Shown here one piece after another: positions 26,944 to 36,615 of a DNA stretch of 64,000 nt. Position 1 is the stretch's first letter. The number at the start of each line of letters is the position of its first letter. Made by a program: the position numbers and the translations under genes. The stretch covers positions 62,001-126,000 of the forward strand of contig NZ_SRUU01000011.1 in assembly GCF_004791585.1 (NCBI RefSeq), read 5' to 3'. Under the pieces are notes generated by a model, which made no database searches, had not been told where the DNA came from, and saw only the letters and a program-made list of their open reading frames with translations. The stretch comes from Mesorhizobium sp. M1C.F.Ca.ET.210.01.1.1 (GTDB lineage: Bacteria > Pseudomonadota > Alphaproteobacteria > Rhizobiales > Rhizobiaceae).

Positions 26944-28350
26944 TTATAGTGGTGAGCGCACCAGCACACCGGGATTCATGGTGCCGTGCGGGTCGAGCGC
27001 ATCCTTCAGCCGTGCCATGAGTTCCCGCTCCACAATGCTGCGGTTTCGCTCCGCCATGACGATCTTGGCGCGGCCCAACCCATGCTCGGCCGCGAAGCTG
27101 CCGCCCATTTCCGTGGCAAGTGACGCCAGCGCTTCGGCGAACCGTCCCGCCTTGCCGTCGAAATCGGCGCGATTCTCCGGTGGCGACAGATTGTAGTGGA
27201 TGTTGCCGTCGCCGAGATGCCCGAACGGGTTGATCCGGACGCCGGGCAGGATGTCGTCGCAAATCTTGGCGCCGACCTCGATGAAGCGGGCGATCGCGCC
27301 CGGCGGCACCGAGATGTCGTGCTTCAACTGCTCGCCTTCGAGCCGCTGCCCCTCGGGCTGTTCCTCGCGCAGGCGCCAGAATTGCGCCCGCTGCGCGCCC
27401 GACGTGGCCAGCGCGCCATCGACGACCAGGCCTTGCTCCATGCCCCATTCCAGCGCCGAAGCCAGGATGTCGTCGAGCGGAACGCGCGTCGAGCCCGACG
27501 CCAGCTCGACGAGCAGGTAGACTTCGCCGCGTGTCTCCAACTGATAGGCGAGATCGGGCAAGTGCTTGAGCGCCAGCGCCAGGCCGATATCGGAGAAGAA
27601 CTCGAGCCCGGCGAGGAACTCGCCGGCCTCGCCGCGCAGGTAGGCGCCGAAGGAAACGGCGGCGGTGAAGTCGGACATGACGAGCAGCGCGCCCGCCTGC
27701 TGGCGCGGCGTGGGATAAAGCCGCAGCACCGCGCGCGTCACGATGCCCAGAGTGCCTTCGGCGCCGCAGTAAAGCTTGCGCAGCTGGTAGCCGGCATTGT
27801 CCTTCTGCACCGCGCGCAGGCCGTCCCATATTGCGCCGTCCGGGGTCACGACTTCGAGGCCGAGCACAAGATCCTGCATCATGCCGAAGCGAAACGCCTG
27901 GCTGCCACCGGCATTGGTGCCGATCAGGCCGCCGATCCTGGCGCTGCCTTCGGCGCCGAGATGCATTGGGAACATCAGGCCATGCGGCTCGAGCGCCTCG
28001 TGCAGCGCGGCGAGCACGACGCCAGCCTCGACAAGGATCGATCCGCCGTCCGGATCCGGTTCGCCGATTGCCGCCATGCGCGAAAGAGATACGATCACCG
28101 CGTTGGGCTGCTGGGCCACGGCGCCACCGCACAGGCCTGTGTTGCCACCTTGCGGTACAACGTCAAGTCCTGCCTCGCGGCACGCCTTGACGAGTGCGGC
28201 CACCTCGGCGGTATTCGACGGCCGGGCGACGCCAAGGGGCCGAACGCCATAACGGTTGAGCCAGTCGCGCTGGTAGGGCTCGGCGTCAGGGCCCGAAAGC
28301 CAGCCTTTCGGGCCGAGAATTTGGCGCAACGTGGTGACGGGGTCGGTCAT
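26944..28350 (-). CDS. FAD-linked 2-hydroxyacid oxidase/dehydrogenase (GlcD/D2HGDH type)
   Basis: 468-aa VAO-family flavoprotein: NRYGVRPLGVARPSNTAEVA, the FAD loop VPQGGNTGLCGG, GSARIGGLIGTNAGGSQAFR and the C-terminal HLGDGNIHYNLSPPE metal/substrate segment followed by AAEHGLGRAK. These are the marks of D-lactate, glycolate or D-2-hydroxyglutarate dehydrogenases, oxidising a 2-hydroxy acid to a 2-oxo acid. Start at 28350 (MTDPVT) is the first Met before conserved sequence; Met codons at 28365 and 28407 are weaker. It lies in the operon between the transporter ATPase and the ThDP enzyme. Confidence 0.85.
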   Translation of the reverse strand: MTDPVTTLRQILGPKGWLSGPDAEPYQRDWLNRYGVRPLGVARPSNTAEVAALVKACREAGLDVVPQGGNTGLCGGAVAQQPNAVIVSLSRMAAIGEPDPDGGSILVEAGVVLAALHEALEPHGLMFPMHLGAEGSARIGGLIGTNAGGSQAFRFGMMQDLVLGLEVVTPDGAIWDGLRAVQKDNAGYQLRKLYCGAEGTLGIVTRAVLRLYPTPRQQAGALLVMSDFTAAVSFGAYLRGEAGEFLAGLEFFSDIGLALALKHLPDLAYQLETRGEVYLLVELASGSTRVPLDDILASALEWGMEQGLVVDGALATSGAQRAQFWRLREEQPEGQRLEGEQLKHDISVPPGAIARFIEVGAKICDDILPGVRINPFGHLGDGNIHYNLSPPENRADFDGKAGRFAEALASLATEMGGSFAAEHGLGRAKIVMAERNRSIVERELMARLKDALDPHGTMNPGVLVRSPL

Positions 28351-28403
28351 TGAGATACCTGACATGTGCGGCACGCCGCGTACAGACAGTGGCGGCACCC
28401 GGA

Positions 28404-29159
28404 TCAATGACCCAGGACCTGCGACAGGAATTGCCGGGTGCGCTCGTTACGGCAAGAGGTGAAGAACTCCTCAGGCGGCGCTTCCTCGACGATCTCGCCG
28501 CCGTCCATGAAGATCACCCTGTCGGCGACCCGGCGCGCAAAGCCCATCTCATGCGTGACGCAGATCATCGTCATGCCTTCAGAGGCAAGCGTGACCATGA
28601 CATCCAGCACCTCGGCGATCATTTCCGGATCGAGCGCCGAGGTCGGCTCGTCGAACAGCATGATCTGCGGCTGCATGCAGAGCGCGCGCGCGATCGCGAC
28701 GCGCTGCTGCTGGCCGCCGGAGAGCTGACCGGGAAACTTCGTCGCCTGCTCGGGAATGCGGACCTTCTCCAGATAGCGCCGGGCGGTTGCCTCGGCTTCC
28801 GCTCGGGGTCGCTTGCGGACGATCATCGGAGCAATCATGCAATTCTCCAGCACCGTCATGTGCGGAAACAGGTTGAAGTGCTGGAAAACCATGCCGACCT
28901 CGCGCCTGATACCGTCGATGTTGCCGACATCGTCGTTGAGCTCTGTGCCGAGCACGGTGATGCGGCCGCCATTGTGCTGCTCCAGCCGGTTGATGCAGCG
29001 GATCATGGTAGATTTGCCCGAGCCCGAGGGACCGCAGACGACGATCTTTTCGCCGCGCTCGACGGACAGGTTCACATTCCGCAGCGCGTGGAATGTCCCA
29101 TAGTATTTGTCGAGGTTTTCGATGCGCACGGCGGCGCCGGGTGACTGCGTCGAATTCAT
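28404..29159 (-). CDS. aapP: polar amino-acid ABC transporter ATP-binding protein
   Basis: 251-aa ATPase of the PAAT family. Walker [12 protein letters not shown]-loop [17 protein letters not shown], signature [15 protein letters not shown], Walker [16 protein letters not shown] and switch [19 protein letters not shown] are intact. It powers the AapQ/AapM permeases encoded just upstream and closes the four-gene transporter module. The nearest named relatives I would expect are AapP, BztD and GltL. Confidence 0.9.
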   Translation of the reverse strand: MNSTQSPGAAVRIENLDKYYGTFHALRNVNLSVERGEKIVVCGPSGSGKSTMIRCINRLEQHNGGRITVLGTELNDDVGNIDGIRREVGMVFQHFNLFPHMTVLENCMIAPMIVRKRPRAEAEATARRYLEKVRIPEQATKFPGQLSGGQQQRVAIARALCMQPQIMLFDEPTSALDPEMIAEVLDVMVTLASEGMTMICVTHEMGFARRVADRVIFMDGGEIVEEAPPEEFFTSCRNERTRQFLSQVLGH

Positions 29160-29168
29160 GCCCGCCTC

Positions 29169-30248
29169 CTATCGTTCGCCGACCGACATGCGGCGTTCCA
29201 AGAAGGCGCCGTAGCGGGACAGGCTGAAGACGAAGACGAAGTAGATGAAGGCGATGAAGGCGTAGACTTCGACATAGGCGAAGCGCCATTCGCCGGTGCC
29301 GTAGGCGGCGTTGCCGGAGGCCAGGATCTCGAAGAAGCCGACGATCACCACCAGCGAGGTTTCCTTGAAGGAGATGACGAACTGGTTGATCGTGGCCGGC
29401 AGCGCGTTGCGCATGGCCTGCGGTAGCAGGATGCGGCCGATGCGCTGCCAATAGTTCATGCCGAGCGCCATGGCGGCCTCCTCCTGTCCGTTCGACACGC
29501 CCTGCATGCCGCCTCTGACGATCTCGGCCTGGTAGGCGGAGAAGAACAGGGCCGAACCCAGGATCACCCGGTAGAGCTTGTCGCCCACCAGCCACTGCGG
29601 CAACGCGAACGGCAGGACGATGGCGAAGGTGAACAGGATCGAGATCAGCGGCAGCGAGCGGACCGAGTCGATGATGATGCCGGTGATCCGGGAAATCCAG
29701 GGCAGCCCGGAGCGGCGCAGCAAAGCCAGGCAGATCGCCAGCGGGAAACCGATCAGGCAGGTGGTGACGAAGATGAAGAGAGTGAGCGCCAGACCGCCCC
29801 AGGCTTCCTCGCCGACATAGGGAAGGCCAAGCACGCCGCCTTTCATCAGCACGTAATAGAGGGCTGCCCCGGCTGCCCAGACCAGTCCGATGCGGCGTCC
29901 GGTCCAGAAGGCCGGGATGCAGCTCAGCACCGTCATCACCACCACCGTGACGCAGGCCAGCGCCGAGCGCCACTGTTCCTCGAAGGGATAAAGACCGAAC
30001 AGGATGATGCGCCACCTGGCGGCGATGACCGACCAGCAGGCTCCCGCCGCCGCCTGGCAGGCCTCTGGCCCGCCGCTCGCGGTGAACACGGCCGAGAAGA
30101 TCGCCCAGTTGAGCAGCTTCCAGGCCAGCAGGACCATGATCGCCAGGGAGACCAGCGATAACAAGGCCTGAAGCGGCGTCGCAAAAAAGCGTCGTCTCAG
30201 ATCCTCGAGCGTTCCAGGAGCAGGTGGTGCGACAACGACCATTTCCAT
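29169..30248 (-). CDS. aapM: amino-acid ABC transporter permease (AapM-like)
   Basis: 359-aa inner-membrane permease with about eight hydrophobic segments. The coupling (EAA) loop is near residues 250-280: YQAEIVRGGMQGVSNGQEEA, then MALGMNYWQRIGRILLPQAM. The N-terminal extension before the conserved permease core is typical of AapM/BztC rather than short His/Gln-type permeases. It starts 4 nt after the aapQ stop and pairs with it as a heterodimeric channel. Confidence 0.88.
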   Translation of the reverse strand: MEMVVVAPPAPGTLEDLRRRFFATPLQALLSLVSLAIMVLLAWKLLNWAIFSAVFTASGGPEACQAAAGACWSVIAARWRIILFGLYPFEEQWRSALACVTVVVMTVLSCIPAFWTGRRIGLVWAAGAALYYVLMKGGVLGLPYVGEEAWGGLALTLFIFVTTCLIGFPLAICLALLRRSGLPWISRITGIIIDSVRSLPLISILFTFAIVLPFALPQWLVGDKLYRVILGSALFFSAYQAEIVRGGMQGVSNGQEEAAMALGMNYWQRIGRILLPQAMRNALPATINQFVISFKETSLVVIVGFFEILASGNAAYGTGEWRFAYVEVYAFIAFIYFVFVFSLSRYGAFLERRMSVGER

Positions 30249-30252
30249 TTTC

Positions 30253-31416
30253 TCATCCCCTCAGTTGATTGCCCTTGAGGGCAATCGCCTTGTTGATGCG
30301 GTTGAACACTGCGGCGAGGCTAAGGTTGATGGTCAGAAAGCCAGCCATCAGGATGCCGATCGCTTCCAGGGTCTGGCCGGAGTGGTTGATGGTCAGTGCC
30401 ACGATCATGAAGAAGTCGGTGAAACCGACCGCGATGCCCATCGTGGTCGCCTTGATCAGCCAGACATACTGGTTGGCGAGGATCGGCAGCATGGCCCGCA
30501 GCGCAAGCGGCAGCTTGACCAGAGTGAAGACACGCCAGGGGCTGAGCCCCAGTGAGAGCGCAGCCTCGACCTGGCCCTTGCCGACGGCCTTGAAACCGCC
30601 GCGCACGATCTCGGCGATGTAGGAGCCGCCATAGATAGCGATGGCGACTGCCAGCGCGGAAAACTCCGGCGGAATGCGCAAGCCCCCTTTGAGGTTGAGG
30701 CCTTGCAGGGCAGGGAAGTCGAGCAGCGGTGCATCGGGCAAGCGACCGACTATGAGGATGAGAACCGCGCAGGCAAGCGCTGCCGCAATCCCGGCGAGCT
30801 GGATGACGAGCCGTTCGCCGACCGGCCGGCTGAGCCGCGAGGTCCGGCCCAGCCAGACCGGCAGCGCGACGGCCGCGAACAAGGGCAAAATCGCCAGCGC
30901 CATTGCCACGCCGCCGACATTGGGAGCAGGCAGGTAGAGCCCACGGCTGGTCAGCAGCATGCCCCAGGCTTCATGCGCGGCGCGAGGCGTCGGCAGGTGG
31001 GTGATGATCGCATACCAAAAGAAGGCCTGGAGGATCAGCGGGATGTTGCGGAAGATGTCGACATAGGTGCGGCCGAGCAGCCGCGCCAATTCGTTGGAGG
31101 AAGTCCGTGCGAGACCGACGACCGTTCCGACGACTGTTGCCAGGAGCAGGCCGATGCTCCCCAGGAACAGCGTGTTGATGATGCCGATGAGGAAGAACCA
31201 CCAATAAGGATCATTGGCCGTGACGGGCAGGAGCGAGAAGCTCACATCCCAGCCCGTCGATTTGTAGAGGAAGTCGAATCCCGAAGTGATCCCTTGCTCG
31301 GCAAGGTTGCGCCTCGCGATCACCACGCCGGCAAGCACAAGCGCTGCAAGCGAGCCGACATAGAAGACCTGCAACAGCGCGTTGCGGACCTTCTGATTTC
31401 TCAGCAGGCTGATCAT
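30253..31416 (-). CDS. aapQ: amino-acid ABC transporter permease (AapQ-like)
   Basis: 387-aa inner-membrane permease. N-terminal SLLRNQKVRNALLQ and GITSGFDFLYKSTGWDVSFS are AapQ-like; the coupling loop is YIAEIVRGGFKAVGKGQVEA, ALSLGLSPWRVFTLVKLPLA. An inserted periplasmic or linker region of about 70 residues before the core is typical of AapQ/BztB. Start at 31416 (MISLLR) is chosen because the upstream extension is not conserved-looking. Confidence 0.88.
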   Translation of the reverse strand: MISLLRNQKVRNALLQVFYVGSLAALVLAGVVIARRNLAEQGITSGFDFLYKSTGWDVSFSLLPVTANDPYWWFFLIGIINTLFLGSIGLLLATVVGTVVGLARTSSNELARLLGRTYVDIFRNIPLILQAFFWYAIITHLPTPRAAHEAWGMLLTSRGLYLPAPNVGGVAMALAILPLFAAVALPVWLGRTSRLSRPVGERLVIQLAGIAAALACAVLILIVGRLPDAPLLDFPALQGLNLKGGLRIPPEFSALAVAIAIYGGSYIAEIVRGGFKAVGKGQVEAALSLGLSPWRVFTLVKLPLALRAMLPILANQYVWLIKATTMGIAVGFTDFFMIVALTINHSGQTLEAIGILMAGFLTINLSLAAVFNRINKAIALKGNQLRG

Positions 31417-31499
31417 CTGCCCAGTCCTTCCTGAATAGCCGCCGGTTCCACCCGGCGACAGCCAGGCGGAACCCATGGCGGGATACGTCTAGAAGCGGA

Positions 31500-32534
31500 T
31501 CAGTCGATCACCAGCGGGAACAGGACGCCGCCATTGTTCCAGAGGTTGGTCAGGTCGCGATCCATCTTGTAGGGCGACTCCTTGCCGAGATCGCGATCGA
31601 AGATCTCCGAGTAGTTTCCGACCTTCTTGATCACGTTGTAGGCCCAGTCGTCGGCGAGCCCGAGACCCTTGCCCATGCCTGGCGAGGCACCGAGGAACTT
31701 GGCGACCGCCGGCGACGTGGGCTTGGCCTTGACCTCGTCGACGTTCTTGGAGGTGATGCCTTCCTGCTCGGCAAAGAGCAGAGCGCTGAGCGTCCAGTTG
31801 GCGACGTCGACCCAGTTGTCGTCGCCTTGCCGCACGATCATGACTTCGGGTTCGACGGCAAGCACGTCGGGCAGGATCACGTGGTCGTCCACCTTGCCCT
31901 TAGCGACACGCGCGATTGCAAGGACCGGCCCCCATTGGGCGTACATGTCGCATCGGCCCGAGAAGTATGCCTGCTCGAGCTCTTCGGTCTTTTCGATGAC
32001 GACCGGCTCCAGCTTGATCCCGATCTTCTGCGCATAGGCGGCAACTTGCTGCTCGATGGTCGTTCCGGCGGGAATGCAGATCGTGCCGCCATTGGCGTCC
32101 TTGAGCGACTTCAGGTTCAGCTCCTTGTGCGCCATCACCTTGGTCGTGCCGAGATAATAGGACATGGAGAACTGCAGACCGAGCTCGGTGTCGCGGCTGA
32201 GCGTGCCGCCCGAGGCCTTGATGATGATGTCGACATCTCCCGACTGCAGCGACGGCCAGCGCTGGGCCCAGCTGATCGGAACCACTTTCAGCTTTGCCGG
32301 GTCGCCGAACACGGCGGTGGCCACCGCCCTGCAAAGGTCGATGTCCATGCCCTTCCAGTTGCCCTTGTCGTCCACCTCGGCAAAGCCGAGATAGGAGCCG
32401 TCATGGCCGGTGCAGTTGAGCACGCCGCGCGCCTTGACGGCTTCGAGCGTCTTGCCGCCCGCGGCCTCGGCCGGCGCCGCGAAATGAACCAGGCCAACGG
32501 CCAGGGCCACAGCCCCCCATTGCATCATTTTCAT
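31500..32534 (-). CDS. aapJ: amino-acid ABC transporter substrate-binding protein (AapJ-like)
   Basis: 344-aa family-3 solute-binding protein with a clear Sec signal (hydrophobic residues about 4-22, cleavage near AAPAEAAGG). Mature motifs: TLEAVKARGVLNCTGHDGSY, the ligand-site stretch GMDIDLCRAVATAVFGDP, and AAYAQKIGIKLEP. It would deliver amino acids, or an amide or imide-like compound, to AapQMP and is the first gene of the ten-gene operon. The presence of HyuAB and an aminotransferase in the operon suggests the cargo differs from the generic L-amino acids of the housekeeping Aap system. Confidence 0.88.
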   Translation of the reverse strand: MKMMQWGAVALAVGLVHFAAPAEAAGGKTLEAVKARGVLNCTGHDGSYLGFAEVDDKGNWKGMDIDLCRAVATAVFGDPAKLKVVPISWAQRWPSLQSGDVDIIIKASGGTLSRDTELGLQFSMSYYLGTTKVMAHKELNLKSLKDANGGTICIPAGTTIEQQVAAYAQKIGIKLEPVVIEKTEELEQAYFSGRCDMYAQWGPVLAIARVAKGKVDDHVILPDVLAVEPEVMIVRQGDDNWVDVANWTLSALLFAEQEGITSKNVDEVKAKPTSPAVAKFLGASPGMGKGLGLADDWAYNVIKKVGNYSEIFDRDLGKESPYKMDRDLTNLWNNGGVLFPLVID

Positions 32535-32581
32535 GCTGTTGTCTCCACTGTTGAGGTTGTTCCGTTTCTTGTTGTTGGAGA

Positions 32582-32601
32582 TCCGAAAGCCGTCTTTCGG
32601 A
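32582..32601. terminator. 8-bp hairpin between lysR and aapJ
   Basis: TCCGAAAG, loop CCGT, CTTTCGGA: a perfect 8-bp stem in the 87-nt gap after the LysR gene and before aapJ. Without a T-run it is a weak intrinsic terminator at best; it might instead be a leader hairpin or protein site for the aap operon. Confidence 0.35.
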
Positions 32602-32621
32602 CCTCAGTCGCGAAGCCGCTC

Positions 32622-33572
32622 CTATTCGGAGAGCGGAGTCGGTTTCGGTAAGGAGGAGAGCTTCAGATCGCTTCCCCAATCCTGCTGCACGAGCCACCGA
32701 TGCAAGGCGGCCACGGCCTTGACGCGCAGATGCCCGCGCGGGACGACGAGGTAGAAGCCTGGAACTTCCTCCGGCCTCATATCGACAATGGCGTCGCGGC
32801 CGATCGGCGCCACCAGTGCGCCCGACCGCAGATCTTCCTCGGCATCGATCACCGAGACCAAGCCCACGCCGATGCCTTGCAGGGTCGCGCGGCGCATGGT
32901 GGCCGCGTCATCGAAGCTGATGCTGCGGTCGCCCTCGGTCTGCTCGACGGCGAGGTGGCGCAATATGTCCGGCCACAGGCGCTTCGACTTGACGGTGTCG
33001 AGCAGCGTGAAGCGTGTCAGGTCCTGCGCCGATTTGATCTTTTCGCCGATCGCTGGCGTGCAGCAGATGATCTTCGGGTCCGGCACCAGCAGCGTGGTCT
33101 CGTATTCGGGCCAGCCGCCGTAACCCCACTGCACCGTCATATCGATGTCGTCGCGCCCGAAATCGGGCAGGTCGACCATCGTCGTCAGGCGCAGGTCGGC
33201 GCCCGGCAGGATTTCGCGGAACAGCGAGAGCCTTGGCAGCAGATAGTGCGTGGCGAAATACGGGCTCGCATTGAGGTTGATGCGGTCCCGGTAGTTCGAC
33301 TTGGTGACGCGGCGGACGCCCTCCGAAAACTCGTCGAAGCCGGCCTTGACGTAGTGCGACAGCAGGATCGCCGACTCCGTCAGCTCGATCGACCGCCCCT
33401 TGCGCTCGAACAGCGTCACCTGGAGCGTGTCTTCCAGGAGCTTGATCTGCTGGCCGACCGCCTGCGGCGTGACCAGCAGTTCGTCGGCCGCCTGCCGGAA
33501 GCTCTTGTGCTGCGCAACGGCGTGGAAGACACGCAGCGCATTCAGCGAGGGAAGGCGAAGCTTGCCGGTCAT
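32622..33572 (-). CDS. LysR-family regulator, GcvA-like
   Basis: 316-aa transcription factor. The N-terminal winged HTH reads LPSLNALRVFHAVAQHKSFR, QAADELLVTPQAVGQQIKLL and LFERKGRSIELTES, the GcvA/AmpR subgroup pattern. The C-terminal co-inducer domain includes DIDMTVQWGYGGWP and GIGVGLV. It lies directly upstream of and in the same direction as the aap-hyu operon, making it the obvious candidate regulator. No T-N11-A site was confidently placed. Confidence 0.88.
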   Translation of the reverse strand: MTGKLRLPSLNALRVFHAVAQHKSFRQAADELLVTPQAVGQQIKLLEDTLQVTLFERKGRSIELTESAILLSHYVKAGFDEFSEGVRRVTKSNYRDRINLNASPYFATHYLLPRLSLFREILPGADLRLTTMVDLPDFGRDDIDMTVQWGYGGWPEYETTLLVPDPKIICCTPAIGEKIKSAQDLTRFTLLDTVKSKRLWPDILRHLAVEQTEGDRSISFDDAATMRRATLQGIGVGLVSVIDAEEDLRSGALVAPIGRDAIVDMRPEEVPGFYLVVPRGHLRVKAVAALHRWLVQQDWGSDLKLSSLPKPTPLSE

Positions 33573-33656
33573 CTAAGTTCCGCCTCCGTTTGTTCGAGAC
33601 TCCGCTCATTCATGCACTGCCGCATCTTCCGCCGCCTGTCGGCAGCCGAAGTTGCG

Positions 33657-34406
33657 TCAGGCGTAGACGTAACCACCTGAAATGATAACGTTTTCGCCAG
33701 TCATATAGGTGTTCTTGGGGCCGCCGGTCATGAGCACCCACTCGGCAATCTCGGTCGGCTCGGCGCCGCGGCCGAGGGGGCTCGCCTTGGCCAGTTCCTC
33801 CAGAAAGCCGAGGGCTTTAGCCTTCTCCGTGGCCATGCCGGCCGGCGCCACCGAATTCACCAGGATACCGTCCTTGGCCACGTGATGGGCGAAGGAACGC
33901 GTCAGGCTGACGACCGCCGCCTTGGTTGCCGCGTAGTGGGCGTTCTGCGGGTGCGCCTTGAAAGCATCCACCGAAGTCAGGTTCACGATCCGTCCGCGCA
34001 CCTGGGCTTTCGGCTCCTGCGACTGCATGTGGCGAACCGCCGCCACCATCATGTGATAGGTGCCCTTGATGTTGATGCCGTTGGAGGCGTCCCACTCGGC
34101 ATCGGTAATCTCGAGGAGCGGGCGGCGCGGATAGATCGCGGCGCAGTTGATCAGCGTGTCGACGCGCCCGAGCGTCGAAACGATGGCCTCGAAGGCGGTG
34201 TGGCACTGAGGACCGACCTGGATGTCGCAGGTCGCGGTGGCCGTCGGCAGGCCCTTGGCCTTGGCCGGCTCCAGCGCGGATTCGGCGGCGCCCTGGTTGA
34301 TGTCGATGATGCCGATCTTTGCCGCCCCGGCCTCTACCGCCATGCGAGCCAAAAGCGCGCCGAGGCCGGCGCCGCCACCAACGATGAGAACGGAAAGATC
34401 TTTCAT
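33657..34406 (-). CDS. short-chain dehydrogenase/reductase
   Basis: 249-aa classical SDR. Cofactor loop [25 protein letters not shown], catalytic serine in VNLTSVDAF and the YAATK Tyr-x3-Lys pair are present; the C-terminal [19 protein letters not shown] resembles the usual TGQ.L.VDGG end. The D-I-N acidic position after beta-2 favours NAD(H). It follows the second SDR with a 1-nt gap, so the two are coupled. Substrate unknown. Confidence 0.85.
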   Translation of the reverse strand: MKDLSVLIVGGGAGLGALLARMAVEAGAAKIGIIDINQGAAESALEPAKAKGLPTATATCDIQVGPQCHTAFEAIVSTLGRVDTLINCAAIYPRRPLLEITDAEWDASNGINIKGTYHMMVAAVRHMQSQEPKAQVRGRIVNLTSVDAFKAHPQNAHYAATKAAVVSLTRSFAHHVAKDGILVNSVAPAGMATEKAKALGFLEELAKASPLGRGAEPTEIAEWVLMTGGPKNTYMTGENVIISGGYVYA

Positions 34407-34407
34407 C

Positions 34408-35130
34408 CTATTTTCCTTGCTTGCTGCCGCTCGGGCTGGTCGGCCGGGTCGGCATGATGTCGAAGCGGGTCACGTCGACCGATGCCGGTAGGCCGAGCAG
34501 GGCGACGACCATTTTGGCCACGTCGTCCGGCTGCACGGCGACGTTGCCGGCGTACATGGCGGCTCTCGCCTCCGGGTCGAGGATGTCCTTGTAGAGCTGC
34601 GTTTCGACGCGCCCGGGCACTATCTCGGTGACGCGGATGCCATGGGGGGAAAGGTCGGCGCGTAACGCGGCGGCGAAGCCGGCGAGTGCCGCCTTGGTGG
34701 CAGAATAAACGGCGACGTTGGGGAATGCCGCATGGGCGGCGGAAGAGCCGGTGAACAGGATATGCCCCGACTGCCGCTCGCGCATCTGCGGCACGACGAG
34801 CCGGGTGAGCAGGATCGCCGCGCTGACGTTCACCTCGAGCGCGGTGTCGATGTCGGCGATCTTCATGTCGGCGAAATTGCCGAGCGGCGGCATGATGCCG
34901 GCGTTGTTGATCAGCACGTCGATGGTGAGATCCGCCACGACCGATTCCAGCGCCTCGCGGTCGGTGACGTCGACGGCGATCGGCACGATGCCGGGCCGTT
35001 CGGCCTGCAACTCCTTGAGCGCGGCCTGGCTGCGCCCGACGGCATAGACGTCATAGCCGGCGTCGCTCAACGCGACCGCCATGGCCCGCCCTATGCCGCT
35101 CGTTGCTCCTGTGATGAAGGCTGTCGTCAC
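34408..35130 (-). CDS. short-chain dehydrogenase/reductase
   Basis: 240-aa classical [18 protein letters not shown], an arginine after beta-2 (VGRSQ) favouring NADP(H), [25 protein letters not shown] and catalytic YSATK. First gene of a two-SDR pair; substrate unknown. The 279 nt upstream (35131-35409) hold no gene; a perfect CTTTCGAAAG palindrome lies near 35217. Confidence 0.85.
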   Translation of the reverse strand: MTTAFITGATSGIGRAMAVALSDAGYDVYAVGRSQAALKELQAERPGIVPIAVDVTDREALESVVADLTIDVLINNAGIMPPLGNFADMKIADIDTALEVNVSAAILLTRLVVPQMRERQSGHILFTGSSAAHAAFPNVAVYSATKAALAGFAAALRADLSPHGIRVTEIVPGRVETQLYKDILDPEARAAMYAGNVAVQPDDVAKMVVALLGLPASVDVTRFDIMPTRPTSPSGSKQGK

Positions 35131-35409
35131 TTGGGCTTCCCCGATTGCCTAGGTTTCAGTTTGCGGCCTGGGCCGGTGCCGCGAAACCAAGAAAACCAGC
35201 AAAAAGGAAAGATAAACTTTCGAAAGCGCTCGTCGTTCCCGAAACCCGTGAGAGTCTCCACGCAGTCGCCAAAGCCGAAAAGCCAAGGAAACAATGAGAA
35301 ATCGACGTTTTCAGTGTGAGCGAAGCGGTTAGCGACTGCTGGCGGAGCAAAAACATGGCTTTCGCGACGTGTAGCCGTATTTGCTCCAGGAGACCCTGAT
35401 ACCCAGGCC

Positions 35410-36198
35410 TTATCCGCCGGTCTGCACGGGCCGCTTGATATCGGTGAAAAGCGAGGCCGCTGCCGCCTTCTGCTCGGCGTCCGTCGCCTCGACGCCCGAG
35501 GCCCGGGCGAGGGCGCGCACCCGCCCGAGACTGTTGTGCAGGTGCTTGCGCATGGCCTGACGGGCAGCGCGGCCGTCCTGCCTTTCGATGGCGTCGACGA
35601 TTGCCTTGTGTTCGTTGTGGATGCGCGCGTAATAGCTGTCCTTCAGGGCAGGCTCGACCACATAGCCGAGCTGGAAGCGCGGCACGATTATCGGCCCGAG
35701 ATAGCTCAGGAAGCCGTGGATGAATTCGTTGCGCGCGGCCTTGGCGATCGCGAGATGGAAGTCGTAGTCGTAGTGGATCTGGACGGCTGCGGGATCGGCC
35801 TGCTGGGCGTCAACCTGTTCCATCATGGCGCGGATATCGCGTGCGTCCTTGTCGGTCCGGCGCTCCGCGCAGAGCCCTGCGGATTCCACTTCGACGCTTA
35901 ACCTGAGCTCAAGCAAAGCAATGGTTTCCGGCAAGGTCCTCAGCGTCTCGTCCGGTATCGAGAAATTGCGCGGCGCAGGCGTTTGGCTGACGAACATGCC
36001 GCGCCCCTGCTCCGGCACCACCATACCCTCCGAGCGCAGCCGCGCCACGGCTTCGCGTACGACGGTGCGGCTGACATCGTATTCGGCGCAAAGCTCCGCC
36101 TCGGTCGGCAGTTGCGCGCCGGGCTGCAACTGTCCGGAGCGGATCTTTTCGGCCAGGCTCTCCGCCACAAGGGTAGAAAGCGGCTTGCGTTTCGTCAT
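35410..36198 (-). CDS. GntR-family transcriptional regulator, FadR subfamily
   Basis: 262-aa regulator: N-terminal winged HTH (SLAEKIRSGQLQPGAQLPTE, LCAEYDVSRTVVREAVARLR, EGMVVPEQGRGMFV) and a helical FCD effector domain with the metal-ligand pattern (YDFHLAIAKAARN, EHKAIVDAIERQDGRAARQA). Such regulators often sense sugar acids or related carboxylates. Start at 36198 (MTKRK) has AAAGGA about 7 nt upstream. It probably controls the surrounding dehydrogenase and aldolase genes; a candidate operator lies at 39171-39189. Confidence 0.88.
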   Translation of the reverse strand: MTKRKPLSTLVAESLAEKIRSGQLQPGAQLPTEAELCAEYDVSRTVVREAVARLRSEGMVVPEQGRGMFVSQTPAPRNFSIPDETLRTLPETIALLELRLSVEVESAGLCAERRTDKDARDIRAMMEQVDAQQADPAAVQIHYDYDFHLAIAKAARNEFIHGFLSYLGPIIVPRFQLGYVVEPALKDSYYARIHNEHKAIVDAIERQDGRAARQAMRKHLHNSLGRVRALARASGVEATDAEQKAAAASLFTDIKRPVQTGG

Positions 36199-36254
36199 TG
36201 ACGTCCTTTCGCTCAAGTCCAGATTCGGGATGATGCCCGAACCGGCAAGACCAT

Positions 36255-36602
36255 TCAAACCGCCGCGGTGACGATGAGTTCGACCAGCATGCCGGGCTTG
36301 GCCATCCGTCCTTCGCCAGAGGAGCGCGCCGGCGCATGCTCCTTCGGCATTCAGGCGTCCCAGACGGTGTTGACCTCATCGAAATCGCGCACGTCGTCCA
36401 GCCACATCTGGACATGAAGGATGCGGGTCTTGTCGGTGCCCGCCTTGGCAAGCAGCGCATCGATCTTGCCAAGCACCTCTCGCATCTGGTCGGCCGCGGA
36501 CTGGCCAGGCCGGGCGACCTGGCCGGTCAGGTAGAGCGTGCCGTTGTGGATGACGCCGCGATGGATGCGGGTTTCGAAATCGAAGCGCTGGATATCGCTC
36601 AT
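36255..36602 (-). pseudogene. RidA/YjgF-family gene interrupted by an in-frame TGA
   Basis: From the ATG at 36602 the frame reads as RidA family: VIHNGTLYLTGQVARPG, REVLGKIDALLAKAGTDKTR and MWLDDVRDFDEVNTVWDA, then TGA (36351-36353). The same frame continues without shift as MPKEHAPARSSGEGRMAKPG, MLVELIVTAAV and a normal stop at 36255. The total of 115 sense codons equals a normal RidA length. The TGA sits where family members have a tryptophan, so a single TGG-to-TGA change explains it. RidA proteins hydrolyse reactive enamines/imines; the truncated 83-aa product would lack the C-terminal strand and the conserved Arg of the APAR motif. Confidence 0.85.
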
Positions 36603-36615
36603 TGGATTGTCCTTG

